Part shown: one piece after another, positions 21,408-29,750 of the stretch
Layout: every line of letters begins with the position of its first letter
How positions within the stretch are numbered: position 1 is the first letter of the stretch
Source: Pseudarthrobacter sulfonivorans
GTDB taxonomy: Bacteria; Actinomycetota; Actinomycetes; Actinomycetales; Micrococcaceae
DNA length: 64,000 nucleotides
Reading direction: 5' to 3'
Assembly (NCBI RefSeq): GCF_014712225.1
Contig: NZ_JACXBW010000004.1
Span: 124,001-188,000 of the forward strand
Notes under the pieces: model-generated
The model's input: the letters and a program-made list of their open reading frames with translations, nothing else
Databases searched by the model: none
Told to the model about the DNA's origin: nothing
Translations under genes and position numbers: made by a program

Positions 21408-22454
21408 ATGAAGGCCCTCTACAAGTCCGGCGCCCACGCAGGGTTCGAGCTGGTTGACCGCCCGGAGCCCGAAGCTGGGCCCACCGACGTCAAGATCCGC
21501 GTCATGACCACCGGCATTTGCGGCACGGACCTGCATATCCAGTCCTGGGATGCCTGGGCCCAGAGCATGATCGAGGCGCCGCTGATCGCAGGCCATGAGT
21601 TTTACGGTGAAGTGGTGGAAATCGGCGACGGCGTCCGCGACGTCAAGGTGGGGGACCGGGTGTCCGGCGAGGGCCACGTGGTCTGCGGGATCTGCCGCAA
21701 CTGCCGTGCCGGCCGCCGGCAGATGTGCATCCACACCGTCAGCGTGGGTGTGCAGCGGGACGGCGCCTTTGCCGAGTATGTGGTCATCCCCGAGACCAAC
21801 GTCTGGGTCCACCACGATCCCTCCATCACTCCGGAGCTCGGCGCGATCTTCGATCCGTTCGGCAACGCCGTGCACACAGCCCTCAGCTTCCCCCTGGTGG
21901 GCGAGGACGTACTCATCACGGGCGCCGGCCCGATCGGCCTGATGGCCATCGCCGTCGCCCGCCACGCCGGGGCGCGGAAGATCGCCATCACCGACGTTTC
22001 CCAGCCTCGGCTGGACCTGGCCCGCCGGCTCGGCGTGGACCTCGCCATCGACGTCTCAAAGACCCGCGTCCGCGACGCACAGCGTGAACTCGGCATGCGT
22101 GAAGGCTTCGACATCGGCATGGAAATGTCCGGCCACCCCACCGCACTGCCTGAGATGATCGACAACATGAACCACGGCGGCCGCATTGCCATGCTTGGCC
22201 TGCCCAGCCAGGACATCACCATCGACTGGGGCAAGGTGGTGACGCACATGCTGACCCTCAAAGGCATTTACGGCCGGGAAATGTATGAGACCTGGTACGC
22301 CATGAGCGCCATGCTGTCCTCCAACCCGGTGCTGCACGCGGGCATCTCGGCGGTGGTCACAGACAGGCTTCCGGCACGGGAGTGGGAAAAGGGCTTTGAC
22401 ATTGCCCGCGCCGGCGTCGGCGGAAAAGTTGTCCTCGACTGGACCGAACTCTAA
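21408..22454 (+). CDS. tdh: L-threonine 3-dehydrogenase
   Basis: A 348-residue zinc-dependent medium-chain dehydrogenase. It oxidises L-threonine with NAD+ to 2-amino-3-ketobutyrate, the first step of threonine catabolism. The catalytic zinc ligands are in GICGTDLHI and [12 protein letters not shown]. The structural zinc site is the four-Cys cluster [15 protein letters not shown], and the Rossmann motif is [13 protein letters not shown]. It is followed 8 bases later by kbl, which uses its product, and the pairing makes the assignment firm. LysR upstream may regulate it. Confidence 0.95.
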   Translation: MKALYKSGAHAGFELVDRPEPEAGPTDVKIRVMTTGICGTDLHIQSWDAWAQSMIEAPLIAGHEFYGEVVEIGDGVRDVKVGDRVSGEGHVVCGICRNCRAGRRQMCIHTVSVGVQRDGAFAEYVVIPETNVWVHHDPSITPELGAIFDPFGNAVHTALSFPLVGEDVLITGAGPIGLMAIAVARHAGARKIAITDVSQPRLDLARRLGVDLAIDVSKTRVRDAQRELGMREGFDIGMEMSGHPTALPEMIDNMNHGGRIAMLGLPSQDITIDWGKVVTHMLTLKGIYGREMYETWYAMSAMLSSNPVLHAGISAVVTDRLPAREWEKGFDIARAGVGGKVVLDWTEL

Positions 22455-22462
22455 GGAGCACC

Positions 22463-23659
22463 ATGTACACCTCCATCAAGGACCAGCTGCAGACCGAGCT
22501 GGACGAAATCCGCACCGCCGGGCTCTTCAAGACCGAACGCAGCATCAACTCCCCGCAGTCCAGCCACATCACCGCCGGGCAGATCGGGCAGCCGGGCGCC
22601 ACGGTCCTGAACTTCTGCGCCAACAACTACCTGGGCCTGGCCGACCACCCGGAGATCATTGCCGCGGCCAAGGACGCCATGGACGCCCGCGGCTTCGGCA
22701 TGGCCAGCGTGCGTTTCATTTGCGGCACCCAGGACCTGCACCTGGAACTTGAAGCCCGCGTGTCCAGGTTCCTTGGCACCGAAGACACCATCCTGTTCTC
22801 CAGCTGCTTTGATGCCAACGGCGGTGTCTTCGAGTCCCTCTTCGGGCCGGACGACGCCATCATCTCCGACGCCCTGAACCATGCCTCCATCATCGACGGC
22901 ATCCGGCTCTGCAAAGCCCAGCGGTTCCGCTACGCCAACCAGGACATGGCAGACCTCGAGGCCAAGCTGCTTGACGCGAAAGACGCCCGGCGCAAGATCA
23001 TCGTCACCGATGGTGTCTTCTCCATGGACGGCTACCTTGCGCCGCTGGAGGCCATCTGCGACCTCGCCGAGAAGCACGGCGCCCTGGTGATGGTGGACGA
23101 TTCCCACGCCGTCGGCTTCATGGGTGCCACCGGTGCCGGAACCCCCGAGCACGCAGGAGTCTCCCACCGCGTGGACATCTACACCGGAACGTTCGGCAAA
23201 GCCCTGGGCGGTGCCTCCGGCGGCTACGTGTCCGGGCGCAGCGAGGTGGTGGCCATGCTCCGGCAGAAGGCCCGGCCGTACCTGTTCTCCAACTCGCTGG
23301 CCCCCGCCATTGTGGCCGCCACCATCAAAGCACTGGACCTGGTGGAGAATTCGGGCGAACTGCGGACCAAACTGTTCGAGAATGCAGCGCTGTTCCGGCG
23401 CCGGATGACGGAGGAAGGTTTCGATCTCCTGGACGGCGAGCACGCCATTGTCCCGGTGATGTTCGGCGATGCCGTGATGGCCGCCCAGGTGGCGGACCAG
23501 ATGCTCCAGCACGGTGTCTTCGTCACCGCGTTCAGCTTCCCGGTGGTCCCGCGTGGCGCCGCCCGCATCCGTGTGCAGCTCTCAGCCTCGCATTCAGCGG
23601 ACGACGTCGAAGCGTGCGTGGGTGCCTTCGTCACCAGCCGTGCGGCTGTAGCGGGCTGA
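22463..23659 (+). CDS. kbl: Glycine C-acetyltransferase (2-amino-3-ketobutyrate CoA ligase)
   Basis: A 398-residue PLP enzyme of the alpha-oxoamine synthase family. It cleaves 2-amino-3-ketobutyrate with CoA to glycine and acetyl-CoA. The PLP lysine is K246 in [27 protein letters not shown] and [11 protein letters not shown] are family landmarks. It lies directly after tdh and presumably shares its mRNA and translation. Together the two genes degrade threonine, feeding glycine and acetyl-CoA to central metabolism. Confidence 0.95.
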   Translation: MYTSIKDQLQTELDEIRTAGLFKTERSINSPQSSHITAGQIGQPGATVLNFCANNYLGLADHPEIIAAAKDAMDARGFGMASVRFICGTQDLHLELEARVSRFLGTEDTILFSSCFDANGGVFESLFGPDDAIISDALNHASIIDGIRLCKAQRFRYANQDMADLEAKLLDAKDARRKIIVTDGVFSMDGYLAPLEAICDLAEKHGALVMVDDSHAVGFMGATGAGTPEHAGVSHRVDIYTGTFGKALGGASGGYVSGRSEVVAMLRQKARPYLFSNSLAPAIVAATIKALDLVENSGELRTKLFENAALFRRRMTEEGFDLLDGEHAIVPVMFGDAVMAAQVADQMLQHGVFVTAFSFPVVPRGAARIRVQLSASHSADDVEACVGAFVTSRAAVAG

Positions 23660-23703
23660 ACCGTCCCCTGCCGCCGGCGAACCAGTAATGATTAGATGGA
23701 GCC

Positions 23704-24948
23704 ATGGCAGCCCATTATGACGTCCTGATCGTCGGCGGCGGCATCGCCGGCCTCTCTCTTGCAGCAGCGCTCGCCGGCCGGTGCAGCGTGGCCTTGGTGG
23801 AAGCGGAACAGGAGATGGCGTATCACTCGTCCTCCCGCTCCGCCCGCCAGCTGATCCCCAGCATGGGCCCCGCCGTGGTCCAGGAACTGACGCTCCGGAC
23901 CCTGGACCTCATGGCCGCCCGGGACGCGGAACTGCCCACGCCGGTCCTGTCGCCGCGGAGTTTTATGCTCATCGGAACCGAGGAAGCCGTCCGGGCCGGG
24001 GCCAGCGGCAACATGAAGTCCATTACCCACGCCGAGGCTTTGGAGCTTTGCCCTGCGCTGGTGCCGGAATCCTTCACGGCCGCCGGCCTGGATACGGGGT
24101 CGTACGGCTGCGACGCCCCGCTGCTGCTGGCCGACCACCGGGCGCGCGCCGAAGCAGCCGGGGCGGACATCATCACCGGAGCCCGCGTGCATTCCGCCCA
24201 GCGGCTCGGCACAGGATGGCAAATCGGCGCCGGTCAGGAAGCCTTCGAGGCCGCCGTGATGGTCAACGCCGCCGGCGCCTGGGCTGACGAGCTCGCGGTG
24301 ATCAGCGGCGTGGAGAAGCTGGGGCTGCAGCCGTACCGCCGCACTGCGGCGATTGTCGACGTCGAACGCTCCCTTCCCGAACACGGGCCCATGGTGGCGG
24401 CAGCTGACAACTCGTTCTACTTCCGCCGTGAGGGCGACGGCGTGCTGATCTCGCCGTCGGAAGCGGTCCCCAGCGGCCCTGAGGATGCGCAGCCGCGGCC
24501 GGGTGACATCGAACGCCTGATCGCGAAGCTCAACGAGGTGACCACGCTCGGGATCGGCGGTGTCCGGAGCGCGTGGACGGGGCTCCGGACGGAAGCGGCC
24601 GACGGCGTCCCGGTAGCAGGCTTCGACGCCGAGGCCCCCGGGTTCTACTGGCTCGCGGGGCAGGGCGGGTACGGCTTCCAGACTTCGGCGGCAATCGCGG
24701 AGTTGGCCGCTGCACAGATTCTGGCCGGGCAGGCCCCGGCACACAGCGCAGGGCAGGCCCCGGCACACAGCTCAGGGCAGGGCGCAGGACGCAGCGCAGG
24801 CCAGGGCGCAGGGCACAGCGCAGGCCAGGGCGCAGGGCACAGCGCAGGGCAGGGCACTGCACAGGCCACAGCGCCGGACGCCGCTTACCGTCCGGAATCC
24901 CGGACGGCGGAGGCACTGGCCGCCACACGCTGGTCCATCCGGCGCTGA
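23704..24948 (+). CDS. FAD-dependent oxidoreductase (DAO family) with C-terminal octapeptide repeats
   Basis: A 414-residue flavoprotein of the glycine/D-amino acid oxidase (DAO) group. The N-terminal dinucleotide-binding motif is DVLIVGGGIAGLSLAAAL, and the C-terminal FAD contact is WLAGQGGYGFQTSAA. The substrate is not readable from the sequence, but its place after tdh-kbl and just before hutI suggests amino acid breakdown. The catalytic part ends near residue 338. It is followed by six 8-residue repeats (AGQAPAHS / AGQGAGHS) encoded by a 24-bp tandem array, then a short tail. Such a tail is not part of the family fold and looks dispensable. Confidence 0.83.
   Translation: MAAHYDVLIVGGGIAGLSLAAALAGRCSVALVEAEQEMAYHSSSRSARQLIPSMGPAVVQELTLRTLDLMAARDAELPTPVLSPRSFMLIGTEEAVRAGASGNMKSITHAEALELCPALVPESFTAAGLDTGSYGCDAPLLLADHRARAEAAGADIITGARVHSAQRLGTGWQIGAGQEAFEAAVMVNAAGAWADELAVISGVEKLGLQPYRRTAAIVDVERSLPEHGPMVAAADNSFYFRREGDGVLISPSEAVPSGPEDAQPRPGDIERLIAKLNEVTTLGIGGVRSAWTGLRTEAADGVPVAGFDAEAPGFYWLAGQGGYGFQTSAAIAELAAAQILAGQAPAHSAGQAPAHSSGQGAGRSAGQGAGHSAGQGAGHSAGQGTAQATAPDAAYRPESRTAEALAATRWSIRR
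24724..24867 (+). repeat. Six 24-bp tandem repeats near the end of the FAD oxidoreductase gene
   Basis: Six in-frame 24-bp units run from 24724 to 24867, such as GCAGGGCAGGCCCCGGCACA plus CAGC. Units 4 and 5 are identical and the others differ by a few bases. They encode AGQxxxxS octapeptides. Confidence 0.9.
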
Positions 24949-24959
24949 AGAATGGTCGT

Positions 24960-26171
24960 ATGAGTACCCTGATCACCAATATCGCCGAATTGATGACCCA
25001 GGACCTGGAACACCGGGTCCTGAAAAACGCAGCGCTGGTGATCGAAGGGGAGCGGATAGCCTGGCTGGGCGCCGCAAGGGACGCTCCCGCGGCAGATGAT
25101 GCTGTGGATGCCGGCGGCCGGGCAGTGCTGCCGGGTTGGGTGGATTCGCACACGCACCTCGTCTTCGCCGGGGACCGCACCGCGGAGTTCGAGGCACGCA
25201 TGGCGGGGGAGTCGTACTCCGCCGGCGGCATCGCCGTGACGGTGGACGCCACCCGGCGCACGTCAGACTATGACCTCACCAAACTGGCCCTGGCCCGCGT
25301 CGCCGAGGCCGTCTCCCAGGGCACCACGTACCTCGAAACCAAGACAGGCTACGGACTGGATGTGGAGCATGAGGCGCGCAGTGCAAGGATCGCGTCCACG
25401 GTGGCTGACGAAGTCACCTACCTCGGCGCACACCTGGTCCCCGCCGGCTCCGATGCCGATGCCTACACCGGCCTGGTCTGCGGGCCCATGCTGGACGCTG
25501 TCCGGCCCTACGTCCGCTGGGCGGATGTGTTCTGCGAGGAGGGCGCCTTCACCGCCGAACAGTCCCGCCGGGTGCTGCAGGCCTGCCGGACTGCCGGACT
25601 CGGAATCCGGGTTCACGGCAACCAGCTCGGCGTCGGCCCGGGCGTCCGGCTGGCGGCGGAGTTCGGGGCGGCGAGCGTGGACCACGTGAACTACCTGGCG
25701 CCCGCTGACGTCACGGCGCTCGCGGACAGCTGGTCCGGCTGGAATCCGCAGACCGGCACGGGCCCACGGGGGACCGTTGCCACCTGCCTGCCCGCGTGTG
25801 ACCTGTCGACCCGGCAGGCGCTGGCCCCCGGGCGCGAGCTGCTGGATGCCGGCGTGCAGGTGGCACTGGCCTCCAACGCCAACCCGGGCACCTCGTACAC
25901 CAGCTCCATGGCGTTCTGCGTGGCCACCGCCGTGCTGCAGATGCGCCTCAGTGTCCACGAGGCGGTGCGCGCCGCCACGTACGGGGGGGCGCTCGCACTG
26001 CACCGGGAAGCAGGGAACGACGCCGACGGCGAACGCGCGGTGGGATCCCTCGCCGTCGGACACCGTGCCGACCTGCACATGTTGAACGCGCCGTCCGCCA
26101 CGCATCTGGCCTACCGTCCGGGCATGCCGCTCACGTACGCTGTGTGGCGGGCCGGGGCTCGCGCACGCTAG
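24960..26171 (+). CDS. hutI: Imidazolonepropionase HutI
   Basis: A 403-residue amidohydrolase that opens the imidazolone ring in histidine degradation, giving formimidoylglutamate. Metal-binding His are in VDSHTHLVFAGDR (H64, H66) and VHGNQLG (H219), with a further His in VDHVNYL (H242). The segment LETKTGYGL is typical of HutI. The strand-8 Asp that is nearly invariant in this superfamily appears as Asn306 (LASNANPGTSY), so activity or metal use should be checked. No hutU or hutH lies in the window. The ATG at 24960 is 12 bases after the FAD oxidoreductase stop, so the two are likely cotranscribed. Confidence 0.88.
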   Translation: MSTLITNIAELMTQDLEHRVLKNAALVIEGERIAWLGAARDAPAADDAVDAGGRAVLPGWVDSHTHLVFAGDRTAEFEARMAGESYSAGGIAVTVDATRRTSDYDLTKLALARVAEAVSQGTTYLETKTGYGLDVEHEARSARIASTVADEVTYLGAHLVPAGSDADAYTGLVCGPMLDAVRPYVRWADVFCEEGAFTAEQSRRVLQACRTAGLGIRVHGNQLGVGPGVRLAAEFGAASVDHVNYLAPADVTALADSWSGWNPQTGTGPRGTVATCLPACDLSTRQALAPGRELLDAGVQVALASNANPGTSYTSSMAFCVATAVLQMRLSVHEAVRAATYGGALALHREAGNDADGERAVGSLAVGHRADLHMLNAPSATHLAYRPGMPLTYAVWRAGARAR

Positions 26172-26233
26172 GCGCGGGCACGCACTGCGTAGCCCGCTGT
26201 GCGTAGCCCACGGCCTCGCCAAAATGACGTCAC

Positions 26234-26288
26234 GTGATCGTTTGGGTCTGATATGATCATAAAACGTCACATTTTAGTGATCGTTTGA
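26234..26288 (+). promoter_or_regulatory. Candidate autoregulatory operators of the DeoR-family gene
   Basis: GTGATCGTTTG occurs as a direct repeat at 26234 and 26277, 43 bp apart (about four helical turns). Between them lies a palindromic TATGATCATA (26252-26261). The region is strikingly AT-rich for this genome and sits immediately before the DeoR regulator start, so it is a likely promoter-operator. Confidence 0.55.
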
Positions 26289-26302
26289 CGCTGAAAGGCC
26301 CC

Positions 26303-27100
26303 ATGACCCGCACCGACCGACTGACGGCCATCCTGGACATTCTCGCAAAAACCGGCCAGGTAGAGGTGGAGGAGATCGTCACCCAGCTCGGCGTCTCACC
26401 TGCCACTGCGCGGCGGGACCTGGACAGCCTGGCCAACCGGCGGCTGCTGACGCGGACCCGGGGTGGTGCCACCATCGGGGCGCTGGCCTATGACCTGCCC
26501 GGACGCTACAACCGTGACGACCATGCGGAGGCCAAGGAACAGATTGCCCAGGCTGCGTCGGCCCTCATTTCACCGGGCGCGGTGATCGGGCTTTGCGGCG
26601 GCACCACCAGCACCGCGCTGGCCCAGATCCTGGCAACCCGCGAAGACCTCAACGCTCCCGCGAACCAGCCGACGCTGACTGTGGTCACGAACGCGATCAA
26701 TATCGCGTCTCAGCTGGCTGTCCGGCCCAACATCAAGGTCATGGTGACAGGCGGCATCCTGAATCCGCGCTCGTACGAGCTGGTGGGGCCTTACACGGAC
26801 ATCATCATGCAGAAGGTGGTCCTGGACATCGCCTTCATCGGTGTGAACGGCATCGACCCTGTGGTGGGGCCCACCAACACCGGCGAAGGCGAAGCATCCG
26901 TCAACGCCCTCCTTGCCAGCCGGGCCCGGGTTTCCTACGTACTGGCCGACTCCTCCAAAGTGGGTGTCCGGGCGTTCGCGACGATGGACGGCTACGAGTT
27001 CAGCCGGCTGATCACCGACGCCGGCATTTCCGCCGAGGACAAGGCAGCGTTTGAGGCCAACGGCACCGAGGTGATTGTGGCGCCGCACGGGCAGCGGTAA
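26303..27100 (+). CDS. DeoR/GlpR family transcriptional regulator
   Basis: A 265-residue sugar-type regulator. The N-terminal DeoR winged helix (about 1-60) includes the recognition segment VSPATARRDLDSLANRRLLTRTRGG. The C-terminal DeoR sensor domain (about 75-235) resembles sugar isomerases and binds phosphorylated sugars. GLCGGTTSTALA, TVVTNAINIA, MVTGGILNPRSYELVGP and the final FIGVNGID...EGEA fit the family. The ATG at 26303 follows GAAAGG; repeated GTGATCGTTTG boxes upstream suggest it controls itself. Its regulated sugar operon is not adjacent. The following gene is convergent, so it forms a one-gene unit. Confidence 0.88.
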   Translation: MTRTDRLTAILDILAKTGQVEVEEIVTQLGVSPATARRDLDSLANRRLLTRTRGGATIGALAYDLPGRYNRDDHAEAKEQIAQAASALISPGAVIGLCGGTTSTALAQILATREDLNAPANQPTLTVVTNAINIASQLAVRPNIKVMVTGGILNPRSYELVGPYTDIIMQKVVLDIAFIGVNGIDPVVGPTNTGEGEASVNALLASRARVSYVLADSSKVGVRAFATMDGYEFSRLITDAGISAEDKAAFEANGTEVIVAPHGQR

Positions 27101-27137
27101 CCCATGCGGCAACAGTGGGAATACATGCAGGCGCCTG

Positions 27138-27818
27138 CTAGTACATTACGGGCGGCGCATCCAGGACGGTCTCGTCCACCCGGCGGTCCACCCACTGGGT
27201 GAAGGGAATGTCGAGTTCGTACTTGCCGAGTTCAGTGCGCACCAGGGTGCGGACCTCGGCGTTGTTCGGATTGTTGAGACTTTCAAAATACTCCACGGAC
27301 CAATGGAACCAGCGCATGCAGAACAGTCTCATGGTGAGGCCGTGGGTCACCAGCAGGGCATTCGGCGCGTAGTCCGGCTTGGACCAGTGCCGGTGCAGGG
27401 TCTCCATGAAGGAGGAGATCCGGTCGTAGACGTCTGAGCCGGACTCGCCCTCGCGGAACCGGTAAAAGAAGTGGCCGTAGGCGTTGCGGAGTTCTTTCTG
27501 GTCCTCGATCTCGCCGCTGATCTGGAAGTTGGCCCAGTCCTGTTCACGGAGCCTCGGCTCTTCGATGACGCGCTCCGTGAGGTCGCCCAGCTGGAGGGCC
27601 TCCAAGGTTTGATACGCGCGCAGGTAGGGCGACACGTAGACACACACCTGCCGGCCGTCCAGCTCCCGGCGGATCTGTTCGCCGGCCGCAGTGGCCTGAA
27701 CCAGGCCCTGGGGAGTCAGGGGAATCCGGTAGTCCGGGATCCGGTTGTAAATGGTCGTATCCACGTTCGCCGCGGATTGGCCGTGACGGATCATGATGAT
27801 TTTCCCTGGCTCGCTCAT
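27138..27818 (-). CDS. Histidine phosphatase (phosphoglycerate mutase) family protein
   Basis: A 226-residue member of the histidine phosphatase branch-1 superfamily. The phospho-acceptor motif is IIMIRHGQSAANVD near the N-terminus, and the second catalytic His lies in LLVTHGLTMRLF (about 160). It is shorter than, and differs in its middle from, glycolytic GpmA. It is therefore more likely a broad phosphatase than the mutase; the substrate is unknown. An alternative ATG lies 9 bases upstream (27827); neither has a strong ribosome site. It converges with the DeoR gene. Confidence 0.83.
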   Translation of the reverse strand: MSEPGKIIMIRHGQSAANVDTTIYNRIPDYRIPLTPQGLVQATAAGEQIRRELDGRQVCVYVSPYLRAYQTLEALQLGDLTERVIEEPRLREQDWANFQISGEIEDQKELRNAYGHFFYRFREGESGSDVYDRISSFMETLHRHWSKPDYAPNALLVTHGLTMRLFCMRWFHWSVEYFESLNNPNNAEVRTLVRTELGKYELDIPFTQWVDRRVDETVLDAPPVMY

Positions 27819-28012
27819 AAGGCCCAAGCATAGGACTCAGGTCATCGGAGCGAATGCGGGACCGCCCCCGGCGCGGCGCCTCCCACGCGCCAGGCGCACG
27901 CGGCAAGCCCATGCACAAAGGCCCCCGCGCTCTGCGGGCGCCCTCATGGGAGGCGCGCTTGCTGGCATCCCATAACCAGCAAAGAATCAGTTACTGCAGG
28001 CAAGATGGAACC

Positions 28013-28792
28013 ATGTTGGTTCCCTCCCGCCGTCGGCTGCGGTTTGAAGTCTGGATTGTGCTGGGGCTGTCCCTGGGGCAGTCAGCCGTTTATTCAGTGG
28101 TGCAGTTGCTGGACAAGATGTCGCGGGCCCCGCTGGCGGAGGGGACTTCCACGCTGAACCAGTCGCGGAGTCCGCGCGAATACTTTGATCTCACGTACCA
28201 GCTGCTGGACATCGTTTTCGCGTTGGTGCCGGTGCTGCTGGTCATCTACTTCCTCACGGACCAGCGGCAGGCGGCCGCGGGCGGGAGCACACGCGGCAGC
28301 TCGGCCTTCCGGAAACTCGGGTTCAACTTCGCGCGGCCCGGCCGCGACCTGCTGCAGGGCCTGGGGCTGGCGGCGCTCATCGGGATTCCGTCCCTGGGCC
28401 TCTACGCCGCGGGCCGTGCGCTGGGGATAACCACCGCCATCATTCCCAGCGCGCTCGACGCCCACTGGTGGACCATCCCCGTCCTGGTTCTCTCCGCGCT
28501 GCGGCATGCCGTGGTGGAGGAGGTCATCGTGGTGGGCTACCTCCTGGACCGCTTGGGCAAGTTCGGTTGGAGCGTTCCGGTGGCGATTCTTACCAGTGCC
28601 GTGTTGCGGGGCAGCTATCACCTCTACCAGGGCTTCGGGCCGTTCATCGGCAACGTCGTGATGGGGCTGGTGTTCGCCTGGCTCTACACCAGGACGAAGC
28701 GGGTGATGCCGCTGGTGGTTGCCCATGCGCTGCTGGACATTGTCGCGTTTGTGGGCTTCAGCCTCTTCGGCAGGGCCGTGGGCCTGGGCTGA
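28013..28792 (+). CDS. CPBP family intramembrane metalloprotease
   Basis: A 259-residue membrane protein of the CPBP (CAAX protease/bacteriocin-processing, PF02517) family. About six to eight hydrophobic segments are present. The putative catalytic Glu pair lies in AVVEEVIVVGYLL (about 167), with further motifs GSYHLYQG and VAHALLDIVA carrying the metal-binding His and Asp. The usual EExxxR is EEVIVV here, so the Arg is absent, as in some actinobacterial members. Substrate is unknown. A 21-bp hairpin follows the stop. Confidence 0.82.
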   Translation: MLVPSRRRLRFEVWIVLGLSLGQSAVYSVVQLLDKMSRAPLAEGTSTLNQSRSPREYFDLTYQLLDIVFALVPVLLVIYFLTDQRQAAAGGSTRGSSAFRKLGFNFARPGRDLLQGLGLAALIGIPSLGLYAAGRALGITTAIIPSALDAHWWTIPVLVLSALRHAVVEEVIVVGYLLDRLGKFGWSVPVAILTSAVLRGSYHLYQGFGPFIGNVVMGLVFAWLYTRTKRVMPLVVAHALLDIVAFVGFSLFGRAVGLG

Positions 28793-28799
28793 AAAGTGA

Positions 28800-28851
28800 T
28801 TCGGCCGCCGTCAGCGGGTGGCGGCATTGGCACCCGCTGATGGCGGCCGAA
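28800..28851. terminator. 21-bp bidirectional hairpin between convergent genes
   Basis: The arms 28800-28820 (TTCGGCCGCCGTCAGCGGGT...) and 28831-28851 are complementary over 21 bp with one G-T pair and a 10-base loop. It lies between the ends of the CPBP gene and the opposing VOC gene. Confidence 0.8.
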
Positions 28852-28907
28852 GATATGGGTCCGGGCGGCACTGCCCGGGAGACCGGAAACCGGTCAGGAC
28901 GGAACGG

Positions 28908-29546
28908 CTAGATGGTGACTGCTCCCGTGGCAGTTTCGAAGGTCACGGACAGGATGCCTGGCGTCCCCTTCGGAGCCACCCACTCAACGGCTACATCCTC
29001 CAGCGGTTTCTCAACCGGCTCACCCAGCCATTGCGTCACGCGCTCAGCAGAACCTGCAATGGTCAGGCAACTCATCTTGACGTTGCTTTCGTAGGCGTTG
29101 GACGGGTGGAGGGCGGGATCGCCTTCCCACTTCAGCATGTAGGGAACCTGCGGGTCCGCAATGAGGCCCAGAATGCCGATCTGCTTCCAGACCAGCTCGC
29201 GGCCGTCCGGGAACTTTCGGTTTCCGTTGACGGCGGCGCGGCCCAGGCGGTCTTCGAAGGGGGTGAGGTCGTCCACTTCGACGCACCAGCCCATCCAGCC
29301 GCCGCCGGCTTCGGAGCGGGCCCGGACAGCCTGCCCGAAGGGAGCCTTGTCCGAGGCGGGGTGGTTCAGTACCTCCACAACTTCCAGGTATTTGTGGCCG
29401 GCGAGGGGAATGATCATGTTCCGGGTTCCGAAACGGGGATGCACTCCACCCTTCACGGCTTCAACGCCGAGGGCAGACGAAATACGTTCGGTGGTGGCAG
29501 CGAGGCCATCTTGTTCACAGGCGTAAGAGACGTGATCCATGCGCAT
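28908..29546 (-). CDS. VOC/glyoxalase-like domain protein
   Basis: A 212-residue protein beginning MRMDHVSYACEQDGLAATTE, the start of a glyoxalase-like fold (Glyoxalase_3 type, PF13468). The segments GGVHPRFGTRNMIIPLAGHKYLE and a central WxxxxVEVDDL follow. Metal-binding His and Glu residues could be H5, H56 and E76-like positions, but activity is not predictable. It is a single gene, divergent from metY. Confidence 0.75.
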   Translation of the reverse strand: MRMDHVSYACEQDGLAATTERISSALGVEAVKGGVHPRFGTRNMIIPLAGHKYLEVVEVLNHPASDKAPFGQAVRARSEAGGGWMGWCVEVDDLTPFEDRLGRAAVNGNRKFPDGRELVWKQIGILGLIADPQVPYMLKWEGDPALHPSNAYESNVKMSCLTIAGSAERVTQWLGEPVEKPLEDVAVEWVAPKGTPGILSVTFETATGAVTI

Positions 29547-29699
29547 GCCATCATCTTGGCACTTTGTGATGTCCCTCTCAGCTAAGGGTGTCCTTACCGT
29601 GTTTTTTGTGTCGTTCCGGAGAGGAAATGTCCCCTGCGGCGCCGACCTCGCCCCTACCGACCACCTTCGTCATAATCCTGTCACCGGTCAGGCGGCCTT

Positions 29700-29705
29700 C
29701 CTAGA
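29700..29705 (+). promoter_or_regulatory. Candidate metY -10 box
   Basis: TAGACT stands about 45 bases before the metY start, with TGTCAC some 17 bases upstream as a weak -35. This matches the TAnnnT style of actinobacterial sigma-70 promoters; the call is tentative. Confidence 0.3.
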
Positions 29706-29750
29706 CTGAACGCACACGTGCAGTGCCACACCTCGTCAAAGGAGTCCTGA

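Noticed and set aside
27870..27960. Inverted GCGCCTCCCA...TGGGAGGCGC between divergent genes
   Set aside because: The arms are about 60 bases apart in very GC-rich DNA and may be chance; not strong enough to call an operator.
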